In this document: positions 9,199-17,587 of the stretch, piece by piece
How the letters are laid out: each line of letters starts with the position of its first letter
How positions within the stretch are numbered: the first letter of the stretch is position 1
Translations under genes and position numbers: made by a program
The notes under the pieces: model-generated
The model's database searches: none
Told to the model about the DNA's origin: nothing
The model's input: the letters and a program-made list of their open reading frames with translations, nothing else
Assembly: GCA_902363125.1 (NCBI GenBank)
Contig: CABIZD010000003.1
Location: forward strand, 124,001 to 188,000
Reading direction: 5' to 3'
Length of the DNA: 64,000 bases
Origin: Coriobacteriaceae bacterium
GTDB taxonomy: Bacteria; Actinomycetota; Coriobacteriia; Coriobacteriales; Coriobacteriaceae

Positions 9199-10136
9199 TG
9201 GCAGAGGTCAAGAAAGTCGCCACGCGCGTTAGCTATGGCGAGGCACTTGTCGAGCTGGGCAATGAGCACGATGACTTTGTAGTGCTCGATGCCGACCTGG
9301 CTGCCGCTACGCAGACGGGTAAGTTTAAGGCTGCCCACCCTGAGCGCTTTTACGATGCCGGTATCGCCGAGAGCAACCTGATGGGTCTTGCCGCCGGCAT
9401 CGCGACCACGGGCCGCGTTGCTTTTGCGAGCACCTTTGCGATGTTTGCCGCTGGTCGCGCCTACGAGCAGGTCCGCAATTCCATTGGCTACCCGCATCTC
9501 AACGTCAAGGTTGGCGCCACCCATGCCGGCATTTCGGTGGGCGAGGACGGCGCTACGCATCAGTGCTGCGAGGACATCGCGCTCATGCGCACGATTCCGA
9601 GTATGACGGTGATCGTTCCTGCCGATGACATCGAGGCTCGCGCCTGCGTGCGCGCCGCCTATGAGTTTGAGGGCCCGGTCTACATGCGTTTTGGCCGCCT
9701 GGCTACGCCGGTTATCAACGATCACGAGGACTATGAGTTCAAGATTGGTCGCGGCGTGGTCGTGCGCGAGGGTTCCGATGTCACGATCGTCGCGTGTGGC
9801 CTTATGGTTGCCGAGGCGCTCGAGGCAGCCGAGGCGCTCGCTGCCGATGGCATCGACGCCGAGGTCATCAACATGCACACGATCAAGCCGCTTGATGAGC
9901 GTCTGGTGGTTGCCAGCGCCAAGAAGACCGGCCGTGTGGTCACCGCAGAGGAGCATTCGATTGTCGGCGGTCTTGGCGAGGCCGTTGCCTCGGTGCTCAC
10001 AGAGCAGCACCCGGTGCCCATGCGCCGCGTCGGCGTGCGCGATGTGTACGGCGAGTCCGGTCCTGCGGTCGACTTGCTGCATAAGTACGGTTTGGACGCC
10101 GACGGCATCGAAGCCGCGGTCAGGTCCGTGTTGTAG
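9198..10136 (+). CDS. Transketolase, C-terminal subunit (split enzyme)
   Basis: 312 residues, beginning inside the stop codon of the N-terminal subunit. It contains the pyrimidine-binding domain with the catalytic Glu region (GIAESNLMGLAAGIATTGR) and the C-terminal regulatory domain (HTIKPLDERLV, TAEEHSIVGGLGEA). Together with the preceding gene it makes one transketolase. A PTS IIA gene begins 12 bases after its stop codon. Confidence 0.95.
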   Translation: MAEVKKVATRVSYGEALVELGNEHDDFVVLDADLAAATQTGKFKAAHPERFYDAGIAESNLMGLAAGIATTGRVAFASTFAMFAAGRAYEQVRNSIGYPHLNVKVGATHAGISVGEDGATHQCCEDIALMRTIPSMTVIVPADDIEARACVRAAYEFEGPVYMRFGRLATPVINDHEDYEFKIGRGVVVREGSDVTIVACGLMVAEALEAAEALAADGIDAEVINMHTIKPLDERLVVASAKKTGRVVTAEEHSIVGGLGEAVASVLTEQHPVPMRRVGVRDVYGESGPAVDLLHKYGLDADGIEAAVRSVL

Positions 10137-10148
10137 GGAGGGCTTTCC

Positions 10149-10601
10149 ATGGGATTTGTATCTGCCAACCAAGTGACGATTGGCCACGCCGCCGCCTCGC
10201 GCGAGGACGCGTTGCATTATCTGTCTGAGCAGGCTGTTGAGCTCGGTTTTGCCGATGACGCATCTGCTGTAGAGGCGGCTTTTATTGCTCGCGAAAACGA
10301 GGCCGAGACTGGCCTTGTCGCCGGGTTTGCCGTTCCGCATGCCAAGAGCGACGCGATCCATACGCCGGGCGTTGCCGTGCTCAAGCTGGCCGAGCCCGTC
10401 GAGTGGCCGAGCTTTGACGGCGTGCCCGTCGATGTCGCGCTTGCGCTGTACGTGCCCGCCGGCGAAGCTGGAACCACGCATCTACGCCTGCTTTCAAAGG
10501 CTGCCGTGATGCTGATGGACGCCGGCTTCCGCGACAAGGTACGCGCGAGCATCGATCCTGCTGAGATTGCGGAGCTCATCAATAGCGGACTCGAAGGCTA
10601 G
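10149..10601 (+). CDS. PTS fructose/mannitol-type EIIA
   Basis: 150 residues after GGGAGGGC. The phospho-accepting His64 is in FAVPHAKSDAI, the hallmark of the PTS IIA-2 (fructose/nitrogen) family. HPr would phosphorylate it, and it would pass the phosphate to Cys9 of the IIB domain encoded at 4610. Placing IIA as the last gene of a six-gene cluster, five kilobases from its IIBC, is unusual but argues that all genes between form one functional unit. A strong terminator follows. Confidence 0.93.
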   Translation: MGFVSANQVTIGHAAASREDALHYLSEQAVELGFADDASAVEAAFIARENEAETGLVAGFAVPHAKSDAIHTPGVAVLKLAEPVEWPSFDGVPVDVALALYVPAGEAGTTHLRLLSKAAVMLMDAGFRDKVRASIDPAEIAELINSGLEG

Positions 10602-10643
10602 AACGGTCATCCCGTTCAATCAATCGATCCTTCTCCAAGGAAA

Positions 10644-10680
10644 AGGGCCGCGACGCCATATAGGTGTCGCGGCCCTGTTT
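10644..10680 (+). terminator. Terminator of the PTS/transketolase cluster
   Basis: A 14-bp GC-rich stem (AGGGCCGCGACGCC with one G-U pair) around ATATA, followed by GTTTGCGTTT. It closes the operon. Confidence 0.85.
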
Positions 10681-10684
10681 GCGT

Positions 10685-10732
10685 TTCCCCAGATAAAACC
10701 TGCCAAAACAAACCTGTCCCTTTTTGGCAGGT
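10685..10732 (+). repeat. REP-like repeat, GGGACAGG family, copy 1
   Basis: Starts TTTCCCCAGATAAAACC and contains ACCTGCCAAAA and TTTTGGCAGGT as arms around a core AACCTGTCCC. Related copies lie at 12825-12873 and, inverted, 17486-17534. Confidence 0.8.
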
Positions 10733-10756
10733 CTGCGGGTCAATGTCCGCCAAACG

Positions 10757-10825
10757 AAGTTGCGGTGGAATAGTTCCTGTTTGTGCCCGATAGGCTGCAA
10801 AACAGGAACTATTCCACCGCAACTT
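10757..10825. repeat. GTTGCGGTGGAATA palindrome, copy 1
   Basis: A perfect 26-bp inverted repeat (arms 10757-10782 and 10800-10825) around a 17-base centre that can extend the stem. The same outer sequence returns at 36231-36307 with a different inner part. Confidence 0.85.
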
Positions 10826-10888
10826 AGGGTACGGTTGGGATATATGCGCTTTAAAGAGCGGAGCCCATGGTTATAGAGACCGCGCTCG

Positions 10889-11048
10889 TCTCTCTAAATG
10901 TCTCTCTAAAGATAAAGTCGGTTAGAGAGATAGCCTCAGGTAATCTACCGGCGATTTCGATATATCTCTCTAAAACAAGGTGCTTATCTCTCTAAAGTTA
11001 GAGAGATATACTAAACTTTAGAGAGATAAATCTATTGTTTTAGAGAGA
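10889..11048 (+). promoter_or_regulatory. Operator array: eight TCTCTCTAAA half-sites
   Basis: Half-sites lie at 10889, 10901, 10965 and 10987 as TCTCTCTAAA and, inverted, at 10921, 10997, 11017 and 11039 as (G/T)TTAGAGAGA. Two form a perfect palindrome at 10986-11007 (10-bp arms ATCTCTCTAA / TTAGAGAGAT, 2-bp centre). The last half-site ends four bases before the ATG of the downstream AlbA_2 regulator, so it overlaps the ribosome binding region. Cooperative autoregulation by that protein, which carries a C-terminal winged helix, is the simplest reading (inference). Confidence 0.75.
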
Positions 11049-11052
11049 CGGA

Positions 11053-12753
11053 ATGCCAATGCTGTTGGATGAACCTCTTGGTCTTATCGTTGAGCGCCTT
11101 CGCAGGCGGGGGACCGATGATGCGTCGGTAGAAGTTAAAGCCTGTACGAATAAATTGAGCGCAGACGTATGGGAGACAGTGAGCGCTTTTGCGAACACTG
11201 CGGGCGGGCTCATTATTTTGGGCCTGAACGAAGCCGAAGGATTTGTTCCTTCAGCCAACTTTGCTATCGATAGGGTGCGCGATCAGTTTGTTTCGGGTAT
11301 CGGAGACGGAGGCTCAACGGCGGTGGTAGCCCATGCGCCGCGGTATGAGCTTGATCGAGGCGAGGTCGACGGGCTCCAGGTTCTTCTGGTGCGTATCTTT
11401 GAACTTGAGCTTAAAGCGAAGCCTTGCTATATCGGCGCGCGCGGCGTGCAGGGCGGTAGCTACAAGCGCGTGGATGATAAAGATATCAAGATGTCGCCCG
11501 CTGAGCTATATGAGCTACAGGGTGCGTTGCTTCCAAGCGATGCAGACGGTGCGGTGGTTTCGGAGGCAACAGTCGAGGATTTGGATCCAGATATCGTGCG
11601 GTCGATCATCGCAAATCGCCGGCTGCAGACCCCGCGCGTTTTGCGCGGGGCCGATACACTGGAAAAGCAGCTGACCAGACTCAATATCACTACAAAGGAT
11701 GGTGCCGTGAAGCTCGCGGGGCTTCTGTCGGCGGGAATTTACCCCCAGCAGTTCTATCCCAAGCTGATAATCGACGTCGCCGTTCATTCCGATGTGGAAA
11801 AGTCTGCACCCGGGCAACCCCGGTTTGTTGACCGCCAGTTGTGCGATGGCCCGATTTCGGCTTGCATCGAAGACGCCCTCGCCGCGATTGGACGAAACTT
11901 GCGCAAAACGACGATAGTGCAAGGCGCTGGTAGAAGGGAGGATTGGGAAGTGCCCCAGGAGGTTTTGCGCGAGGCGTTGGCGAATGCCTGCATCCATCGA
12001 GAGTATTCGCCCATGTTTGTGGGGCAGGCCGTGAGTGTCGATATCTACCCAGATAGAATAGAGATCAAAAACCCCGGCGGGCTTTGGGGCGGAAAGACGG
12101 TGGACAATCTTGCGGACGGGGAATCGCGCTGTCGAAACTCAAAGCTCATGAGTCTGATGGGGGCGACGCCGTTAGAGCATGCCGAGGGGGCTGTTGCGGA
12201 AAGCCAGGGATCTGGTATCCCGGCTATGATTCGCGAGATGGAGTCCCGTTCGCTTGGCAGGCCGAAATTTATCGTTAAGGCCGATTCGTTTACGGTGCTG
12301 CTTTCCCGGCACGGGGCAGAGCTTGCTGAGAACCGCATGTGGATTCAGGGCCATGTGGGCACTGAGCTGACAGACCGCGAGGAAACATTGCTCATGTTTA
12401 TGCGGGAGCATGGGTGCGTATGCGATATTCAAAAAATTCGGGAGGCTTTGAAGTGGGATTCGGATGACATTCGCCTGATCTGCGGGGACCTTGTCGATAA
12501 ACATGCCCTGTCAAAATGTGGCAAAGACACGTTTGAAATTATTGATATGAGCAGAGAATCGTCAGCTTCGACGGCGGATAGGATCCTGGAGGCTCTCAGC
12601 GCCGGAATGGATATGACGGCGCGAGAAATAGCGGTTGCATCGGGGGTCAGAATTTCGTCCGTCCGCTACCATCTGCCAAAAATGGCGGATAAGGGACTCA
12701 TTGAAGTGATGGGTTCATCGACGAGCCGCAACCGCCGCTATCGGAGGAAGTAG
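11053..12753 (+). CDS. AlbA_2 (Schlafen-like) domain transcriptional regulator with ATPase fold
   Basis: 566 residues. Residues about 20-130 are the AlbA_2 putative DNA-binding domain (SVEVKACTN, AFANTAGGLIILGLNE). Residues about 270-420 match the HATPase_c_4 domain usual in this family (EALANACIHREYSP, DRIEIKNPGGLWGGK). The C-terminus (about 500-566) is a winged helix (TAREIAVASGVRISSVRYHL) ending in a basic tail. The family is known as putative regulators often linked to stress or mobile functions. Base use is less GC-rich than in neighbouring genes, and repeat elements flank it on both sides, which hints at transfer. ATG 11053 has only GAGACGGA upstream; ATG 11059 is an alternative. The preceding half-site array suggests autoregulation. 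Confidence 0.85.
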   Translation: MPMLLDEPLGLIVERLRRRGTDDASVEVKACTNKLSADVWETVSAFANTAGGLIILGLNEAEGFVPSANFAIDRVRDQFVSGIGDGGSTAVVAHAPRYELDRGEVDGLQVLLVRIFELELKAKPCYIGARGVQGGSYKRVDDKDIKMSPAELYELQGALLPSDADGAVVSEATVEDLDPDIVRSIIANRRLQTPRVLRGADTLEKQLTRLNITTKDGAVKLAGLLSAGIYPQQFYPKLIIDVAVHSDVEKSAPGQPRFVDRQLCDGPISACIEDALAAIGRNLRKTTIVQGAGRREDWEVPQEVLREALANACIHREYSPMFVGQAVSVDIYPDRIEIKNPGGLWGGKTVDNLADGESRCRNSKLMSLMGATPLEHAEGAVAESQGSGIPAMIREMESRSLGRPKFIVKADSFTVLLSRHGAELAENRMWIQGHVGTELTDREETLLMFMREHGCVCDIQKIREALKWDSDDIRLICGDLVDKHALSKCGKDTFEIIDMSRESSASTADRILEALSAGMDMTAREIAVASGVRISSVRYHLPKMADKGLIEVMGSSTSRNRRYRRK

Positions 12754-12766
12754 ATGCAGCCGAGTC

Positions 12767-12809
12767 GCCTCTCTAGTGTCTCTCGAAGTTAGAGGGGTGC
12801 TAGAGAGGC
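12767..12809. other. Hairpin built from the same TCTCTAG motif, downstream of the AlbA_2 gene
   Basis: GCCTCTCTAG and CTAGAGAGGC form a perfect 10-bp outer stem 13 bases after the stop codon. The inner part (TGTCTCTCGAAGTTAGAGGGG) repeats degenerate copies of the upstream half-site. No U-run follows. Confidence 0.65.
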
Positions 12810-12824
12810 AACTGCCGCGCGATA

Positions 12825-12873
12825 TTTCCCCAGATAAAACCTCCCAAAATAAACCTGTCCCTTTTTGGAAGGT
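12825..12873 (+). repeat. REP-like repeat, GGGACAGG family, copy 2
   Basis: Same layout as 10685-10732 (TTTCCCCAGATAAAACC start, AACCTGTCCC core). The arms read CCTCCCAAAA and TTTTGGAAGG, an imperfect version of copy 1. Confidence 0.8.
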
Positions 12874-12915
12874 GGCAATTTATGTGTTCAGGTTGAACCT
12901 GCGCAGCGCCGAGCG

Positions 12916-12942
12916 GTTACGCCGTTTGTAAAACGGCGTAAC
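12916..12942 (-). repeat. GCCGTTT palindrome abutting the LarE stop codon
   Basis: Perfect 12-bp arms (GTTACGCCGTTT / AAACGGCGTAAC) with a 3-base loop, directly against the LarE stop. A related hairpin is at 23799-23825 and a half copy at 19599-19616. Confidence 0.65.
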
Positions 12943-13821
12943 TTAAAGATTCATGTTGCCGTGGATGTAGGGGGTGACCTCGGGGGAGATGTGGTCGCAG
13001 CCCAGCTCGCGCAGCGCGGACTCGATGGCGGCGGGCAGCGGGGTCTTGCCTTCAGCGTCGACGGCGGTACCGCCGAGAGCGGCAATCTTAGTGACATCTG
13101 CAGGAGCGGCTTCGATATGCATGCAGCCGCCGAGCAGGCGTGCGCGGACCTGAGCCAGGTCAAGATCGTGTAGGTAATCCTCGCAGGCGCGGATTAAATC
13201 GACCTTTTCACGCGTAAGCTCCTCGCCCGTGGGAACGCGCGTGGCAAGACAGGCTCCCGCCGGAAGGTTCCAAACGGGATAGCCCCATGCGCGCAGCAGC
13301 TCGCGCTCTTCGTCCTTGGTAAAGCCGACCTCCATAAGCGGCGATCGTACGTCGAGCTCTTCTGCCGCGCGCATGCCGGGGCGGTAATCGCCGCGATCGC
13401 TTGCATTGCTGCCATCGATGACGGTGGGAAAGCCGAGCGACTTGGCGTGGTTGACGATAGCGGTAAAGCCGGCGTGCTTGCAGTGGTAGCAGCGGTCGGC
13501 ATCGTTGCAGGCTACTTGGGGGAGCTGCAGCTGATCGACCGAAAGGTTGAGCACAGGGAGCTTAAAATGCGGCCCTTCTTCGGCTTGCCCGTCAACGGAC
13601 CGCTCAAACGAAGCCTGCTCGGGCGTGCCGATGAGCGGCGTAGTGAGGTGGACGAGAAGCGTGTCGGCAGGCATGATACGGGCGCAGACCGCGGCCAAAA
13701 AGCTGCTGTCGACGCCGCCGGAAAAGCCGATGGCGACGCGTCCATATGCCAAAAGCAGCTGCTCGAGCGCTGCGAGTTTGTCCTGAAGCTCCTTTGCAGG
13801 TGCGGTGGTGTCTGAAAACAT
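12943..13821 (-). CDS. larE: ATP-dependent sacrificial sulfur transferase LarE
   Basis: 292 residues. The PP-loop ATP pyrophosphatase motif GFSGGVDSSF lies at about 32-41. The segment NDADRCYHCKHAGF and the sacrificial-cysteine stretch PAGACLATRVP follow the LarE pattern. LarE adenylates P2CMN and donates cysteine sulfur to build the nickel-pincer nucleotide of lactate racemase and related enzymes. LarB, LarC and LarA are not in this window, so partners must be elsewhere or the protein serves a different LarA-like enzyme. AAGGAT precedes ATG 13821. Confidence 0.9.
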   Translation of the reverse strand: MFSDTTAPAKELQDKLAALEQLLLAYGRVAIGFSGGVDSSFLAAVCARIMPADTLLVHLTTPLIGTPEQASFERSVDGQAEEGPHFKLPVLNLSVDQLQLPQVACNDADRCYHCKHAGFTAIVNHAKSLGFPTVIDGSNASDRGDYRPGMRAAEELDVRSPLMEVGFTKDEERELLRAWGYPVWNLPAGACLATRVPTGEELTREKVDLIRACEDYLHDLDLAQVRARLLGGCMHIEAAPADVTKIAALGGTAVDAEGKTPLPAAIESALRELGCDHISPEVTPYIHGNMNL

Positions 13822-13988
13822 GAAACGATCCTTGCCATTGAGTACTCGGTCGAAAACTATAATCCTACCGGGCTGCTTGTCATAAGATTTCTACCTATGT
13901 AACGAAAGTGCAATATGCTATATACGTTATATACAAGTTTGTAAAGTGCGGTAGAGTGGCAGTAACGCAATCCGGTGAGGGGACCGAT

Positions 13989-14639
13989 ATGATTAAGGCT
14001 GTTATTTTTGACATGGACGGAACGCTGGTCGATACCGAGCGTCTGGGCATCAAGGCATGGAAAGCGGGCGCTGCCGAGCTGGGTGTCGCGATTGATGACA
14101 CGTTGATCCATCAGTTTATCGGTCGCACACTGCCCGATGTCATGGGCATCCTTGAGGCGCATTACGGCAGCAGAGAAACCGCCGAGGCGCTCTATCATCG
14201 CCATAAGGAGATTCGCGACGAGATGGTCAAGACCGATCTGGAGCTTAAGGCCGGCGCTGCCGAGTGCATAGACGAGCTGCTGGCTGCGGGCTATCACGTG
14301 GGCCTTGCAACGTCGTCGCGCCTCGTTACGGCCGAGCGCAACCTTAAGATGGTCGGCCTCTTTGACAAGTTTGAGACGGTGACTTGCGGCGAGGACGTCG
14401 TGCACGGCAAGCCCGATCCCGAGATGTATCTGCTTGCCTGCGAGCGCGCGGGCTTTGCCCCCGAGGAATGTGCCGTGGTCGAGGATTCGCGCAACGGCTG
14501 CGTCTCGGGTATCACGGCGGGTTGCCATGTCTTTGCCGTCCCCGATATTGTGCCGCTGCCTCAGGACGTGGTAGATGGCTGCGAGGCCGTGCTCGATACG
14601 TTGTTCGATCTGACGGCGGCGGTCAAGGCCGTGCGCTAG
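13989..14639 (+). CDS. HAD-family phosphatase, beta-phosphoglucomutase-like
   Basis: 216 residues; start ATG 13989 follows GTGAGGGG. Motif I DMDGTLVDTE (residues 8-17), motif II around LATSSR, and motif III/IV in GKPDPEMYLLACERAGF and VEDSRNG are all present. The alpha-helical cap between motifs I and II marks subfamily IA/I-3, which includes beta-phosphoglucomutases and small sugar-phosphate phosphatases. Substrate not assignable. It diverges from larE with a 167-bp AT-rich gap. Confidence 0.9.
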   Translation: MIKAVIFDMDGTLVDTERLGIKAWKAGAAELGVAIDDTLIHQFIGRTLPDVMGILEAHYGSRETAEALYHRHKEIRDEMVKTDLELKAGAAECIDELLAAGYHVGLATSSRLVTAERNLKMVGLFDKFETVTCGEDVVHGKPDPEMYLLACERAGFAPEECAVVEDSRNGCVSGITAGCHVFAVPDIVPLPQDVVDGCEAVLDTLFDLTAAVKAVR

Positions 14640-14908
14640 ACTCTGCGCCTGAGCCATTTCAATTGCATTTTAAAGACGCGGTCAACCGCTTAGCCGGGTG
14701 GCCGCATCTATATCCAAGATCCTGAACGTGCCCGTGGACGTTGTCTGCCGCTAGCGGTGACAACGACGCCCGCGCGGAAGCGTCGATACAGCCAGCCCTT
14801 CTTATCTCGCCTAGACTGCAGTTTTGGCCGCTAAGAGGGGCTTTGTGCTTTAAATGATCGAGACGGCAGCCTTGGCAACGGGCTGGCAGGGGCTTTGGGC
14901 GTTACGAG

Positions 14909-16114
14909 TTACTCCAGGAGCCAGTCGATTACGTTACGCTTGCGAACTCCTTCGTAGTTTGCGTCGGCAAATAGCGTGTCGAGCGTAAGAAGTGTCTTGG
15001 GGTAGTTGTCTCGGACTTTGTTAAAGGGGGCCAGCTCGCGGTTGAGGGTAGTTTCGTCGAGCGTGGTGGCTGAAACCTGAAAATAGGCCGTTTCGTCTGA
15101 GCCTAGGGCAACAAAATCGATTTCCCCATCATCGATATCGCCCACGTAGACGTCGTATCCGCGGCGTAGGAGCTCGAGATAGACAACATTTTCGAGGATA
15201 TGACCGATGTCGCTGCTCTGAGTTTTGACGAGAGCGCCTCTAAGTCCAAGGTCGACGGCGTAGTATTTGCCGTTTGTTGTAAGAAGCTGCCGACCGCGTA
15301 CGTTGTAGCGCGGTGCCGAATACAGCACGAGACTGTCTGTTAGCCCTTTGAGGTACTTGGCGACGGTTTTCTGGTCAGTTTTGTTGCCGTTGGACGAGAG
15401 CGTGTCGGAGATTTTTTTAACCGAGATTCGACTTCCGACGTTATGGAGTAGGAACTTGGTGATATCGCGCAGGGTCGAGACGTCCGAGACCTTCAAGCGT
15501 TCGATAACGTCGCGTATGACTATGGTGTCGTAGAGGCTCATAAGGTAATCGCGCGCCTGGGAGCCCTGGATACCCGTTTCGGCGATAAAGGGAAAGGAGC
15601 CCCGGGTGATGTACTCGTCAAACAGCTGGGTAGGAGCCTTTCCGCCATTGGTTTTTGCCGAGCAAAACTCTTTAAAGGAGAGGGGCAGCATCTTGAGCTC
15701 TACGTAGCGACCGGATAGTAAGGTTGCCAGCTCGCTCGAGAGCAGATAGGCGTTGGAACCGGTTATGTAGAGATCGACATTGTCCCTGATAAATAGGCTG
15801 TCGACGGCTTTTTCGAAGTGCTCGACATGCTGTATCTCGTCCAGAAAAACGTAGTTCATCTTATCGGGGACGAGTCTGGCGGAAACGTAGTCGTAGAGTG
15901 CTCTATACGACGTAAGAGATTCGAACTCCAGATCTTCAAAGTTGAGGGATATAACCTGGGCATCTGTGGTTCCGTGGTCGCGCAAATGACCACGGTAAAT
16001 CTCGAGCAGCTTCGATTTACCGGACCTACGCACGCCCGAAACGACCTTGATAACATGCGAGTCTTTCCACGAAATGAGCCAGTCGAGGTACTGTTTGCGG
16101 TCAATCAAATCCAT
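14909..16114 (-). CDS. AAA ATPase with DUF4143 domain
   Basis: 401 residues from ATG 16114, which follows GGGAGAGG; the frame stays open further upstream but without support. Walker A is GVRRSGKSKLLE (about 27-38), Walker B YVFLDEIQ (about 94-101), sensor ITGSNA. A winged-helix DUF4143 region and a C-terminal nuclease-like fold (GEIDFVALG) complete the usual architecture. Members are widespread, often in many copies per genome, with no settled function; the C-terminal DUF4143/PD-(D/E)XK-like part suggests nucleic-acid action. The gene is solitary and noticeably less GC-rich than its neighbours, compatible with horizontal acquisition. The 270 bases after its stop hold nothing recognisable. Confidence 0.88.
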   Translation of the reverse strand: MDLIDRKQYLDWLISWKDSHVIKVVSGVRRSGKSKLLEIYRGHLRDHGTTDAQVISLNFEDLEFESLTSYRALYDYVSARLVPDKMNYVFLDEIQHVEHFEKAVDSLFIRDNVDLYITGSNAYLLSSELATLLSGRYVELKMLPLSFKEFCSAKTNGGKAPTQLFDEYITRGSFPFIAETGIQGSQARDYLMSLYDTIVIRDVIERLKVSDVSTLRDITKFLLHNVGSRISVKKISDTLSSNGNKTDQKTVAKYLKGLTDSLVLYSAPRYNVRGRQLLTTNGKYYAVDLGLRGALVKTQSSDIGHILENVVYLELLRRGYDVYVGDIDDGEIDFVALGSDETAYFQVSATTLDETTLNRELAPFNKVRDNYPKTLLTLDTLFADANYEGVRKRNVIDWLLE

Positions 16115-16278
16115 AAGGCCTCTCCCTGGGTCTGAAAACATTGGAGCAAAATAAATATTCTTATGAAATAACAAAAAATATGGAACTGAATCCATTTTAT
16201 CAAAACAACTCATGAAAATATGGATTGCATTCCATAAATATCCGTAGCTGTAGCCTTGGCTAATGGGTGTGGGGCCAG

Positions 16279-16322
16279 AAAAAAGCGCCGCAGCGGGGCT
16301 GTTTCCGCTGCGGCGCTTTTTA
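16279..16322 (-). terminator. Terminator of the second LacI-family gene
   Basis: A perfect 17-bp stem (AAAAAGCGCCGCAGCGG on one side) with an 8-base loop, giving U-runs on both strands; it lies directly after the LacI stop codon on the minus strand. Confidence 0.92.
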
Positions 16323-17435
16323 CTACAGGTAGGCGCCAAGGTTGATGGCGGTGGCTTCGGTGTGACTGCTTGCCTGGGTGCTGGCGTGCTCCAGTAAAAA
16401 CGGGCGTACGAGCTCTTGGCGGCTGATGTCCTCGACGGCCGTGACCGCGGTGACGGTGCGCGCTGCAGAGCCGATGCGGACGTGCTTGGTCTTGGCGGCG
16501 GGCTTGTTCTCGATCTGCTCCATGAGCAATTGAACGCCCTTGCGGCCAATTTCGTAGCCCGGCGGCGCCACGGTGGTCAGTGGGACCGACCCGCTCCAGG
16601 CGAGTGGGTTGCCGTCGCAGCCGGCCACGCGGACCTGCTCGGGGACGGAGATGCCTTTATCGACCAGCGCCGAGATAACGCCCGAGGCCAGTACGTCGGT
16701 GAGGCCGACCACGAAGTCGGGGCGCTCGTCCGCGGGGCGCTCGGCGATTTGGGCACCGATGCTGTAGCCGTCGGCAGCGGTATTCCATTCGCCGGCGTCG
16801 ATGACTTCGATCTTGATATCGGGGTGCAGGGCAAGGGCCTTGTGAATGCCAAGCACGCGCAGGGTGAGCTGCATGAATGCCGCTCTGCCCACAACGGTGA
16901 TATGGTGTGCGCCGCGAGCGATGGCGAGCTCGGCGATAATGCGCCCCTGCGCCTCGTTGTCGGCGGCCACGTAGTAACCGGGCTCGGAGCAGTGGATGTC
17001 CAGATGGACGATCGGCACGGGCATCTTGGTCATAGCGGGGTGCCAGTCGGGGGACGCCATGGGCTGAACCATGACGCCGGACATCTGCGTGCCCATAAAA
17101 TAGCGCAGGTAATGATCCTCGAGAATGTCGTCGTTATCGGCATTGGCGATGAGCAGGTCATAGCCGTGCTTGCGTGCCTCGTTGTGGGCACCGCTGGCAA
17201 TTTGGAGCGAAAAGCCGTGGTCGAGGCGGGGGAGGACCAGGCCAAAGGACTTGGTGGTGCCGCCGGCCAGCTGGCGAGCGCTTTGGTTGGGCAGGTAGCC
17301 CAAGCGATTGATGGTCTCGTTGATGAGCTTGAGGGTCTCGGGGCGCAGCTTTTCGGGGTGGTTGAGCGCGTTGGAAACCGTGCCCAGCGAAACCCCGGCC
17401 TCGCGCGCGACGTCGCTGATTTTTACCTTTGCCAT
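16323..17435 (-). CDS. LacI-family transcriptional regulator
   Basis: 370 residues from ATG 17435, preceded by AAAGGGGC. Helix-turn-helix VKISDVAREAGVSLGTVSNAL (residues about 4-25), hinge LGYLPNQSARQLAGG, and a PBP1-like effector domain. It is longer than typical (about 340) because of a C-terminal tail. The gene diverges from glmS, so amino-sugar control is possible but not shown. The frame stays open for another 2.1 kb upstream, antisense to glmS; that extension is an artefact of GC-rich DNA. Confidence 0.9.
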   Translation of the reverse strand: MAKVKISDVAREAGVSLGTVSNALNHPEKLRPETLKLINETINRLGYLPNQSARQLAGGTTKSFGLVLPRLDHGFSLQIASGAHNEARKHGYDLLIANADNDDILEDHYLRYFMGTQMSGVMVQPMASPDWHPAMTKMPVPIVHLDIHCSEPGYYVAADNEAQGRIIAELAIARGAHHITVVGRAAFMQLTLRVLGIHKALALHPDIKIEVIDAGEWNTAADGYSIGAQIAERPADERPDFVVGLTDVLASGVISALVDKGISVPEQVRVAGCDGNPLAWSGSVPLTTVAPPGYEIGRKGVQLLMEQIENKPAAKTKHVRIGSAARTVTAVTAVEDISRQELVRPFLLEHASTQASSHTEATAINLGAYL

Positions 17436-17485
17436 AGCGGCCCCTTTGATGCGTTTCAAGTACAAGCCAGATTGTAGCATCCCAA

Positions 17486-17534
17486 ACCTACCAAAAAGGG
17501 ACAGGTTTATTTTGGCAGGTTTTATCTGGGGAAA
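17486..17534 (-). repeat. REP-like repeat, GGGACAGG family, copy 3 (inverted)
   Basis: ACCTACCAAAAAGGGACAGG through to TTTTATCTGGGGAAA: the reverse orientation of the copies at 10685 and 12825. Confidence 0.8.
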
Positions 17535-17550
17535 CGCCGTTGCCAGCGCG

Positions 17551-17587
17551 GCCACCACAAAGGTTCCTGTCCCCATTGTGGCGGTTT
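17551..17587 (+). repeat. REP-like repeat, CCACAAAGG family, copy 1
   Basis: GCCACCACAAAGGTTCCTGT followed by CCCCATTGTGGCGGTTT; near-identical in plan to 19668-19707 and 62668-62709. Confidence 0.75.

Noticed and set aside
10685..12942. CRISPR array or phage island around the AlbA_2 gene
   Set aside because: Repeats are short, both orientations occur and spacing is irregular; there are no cas, integrase or structural phage genes.
16115..16549. N-terminal extension of the DUF4143 ATPase to 546 residues
   Set aside because: It would cross the terminator at 16279-16322 and overlap the end of the LacI gene; the family begins near ATG 16114.
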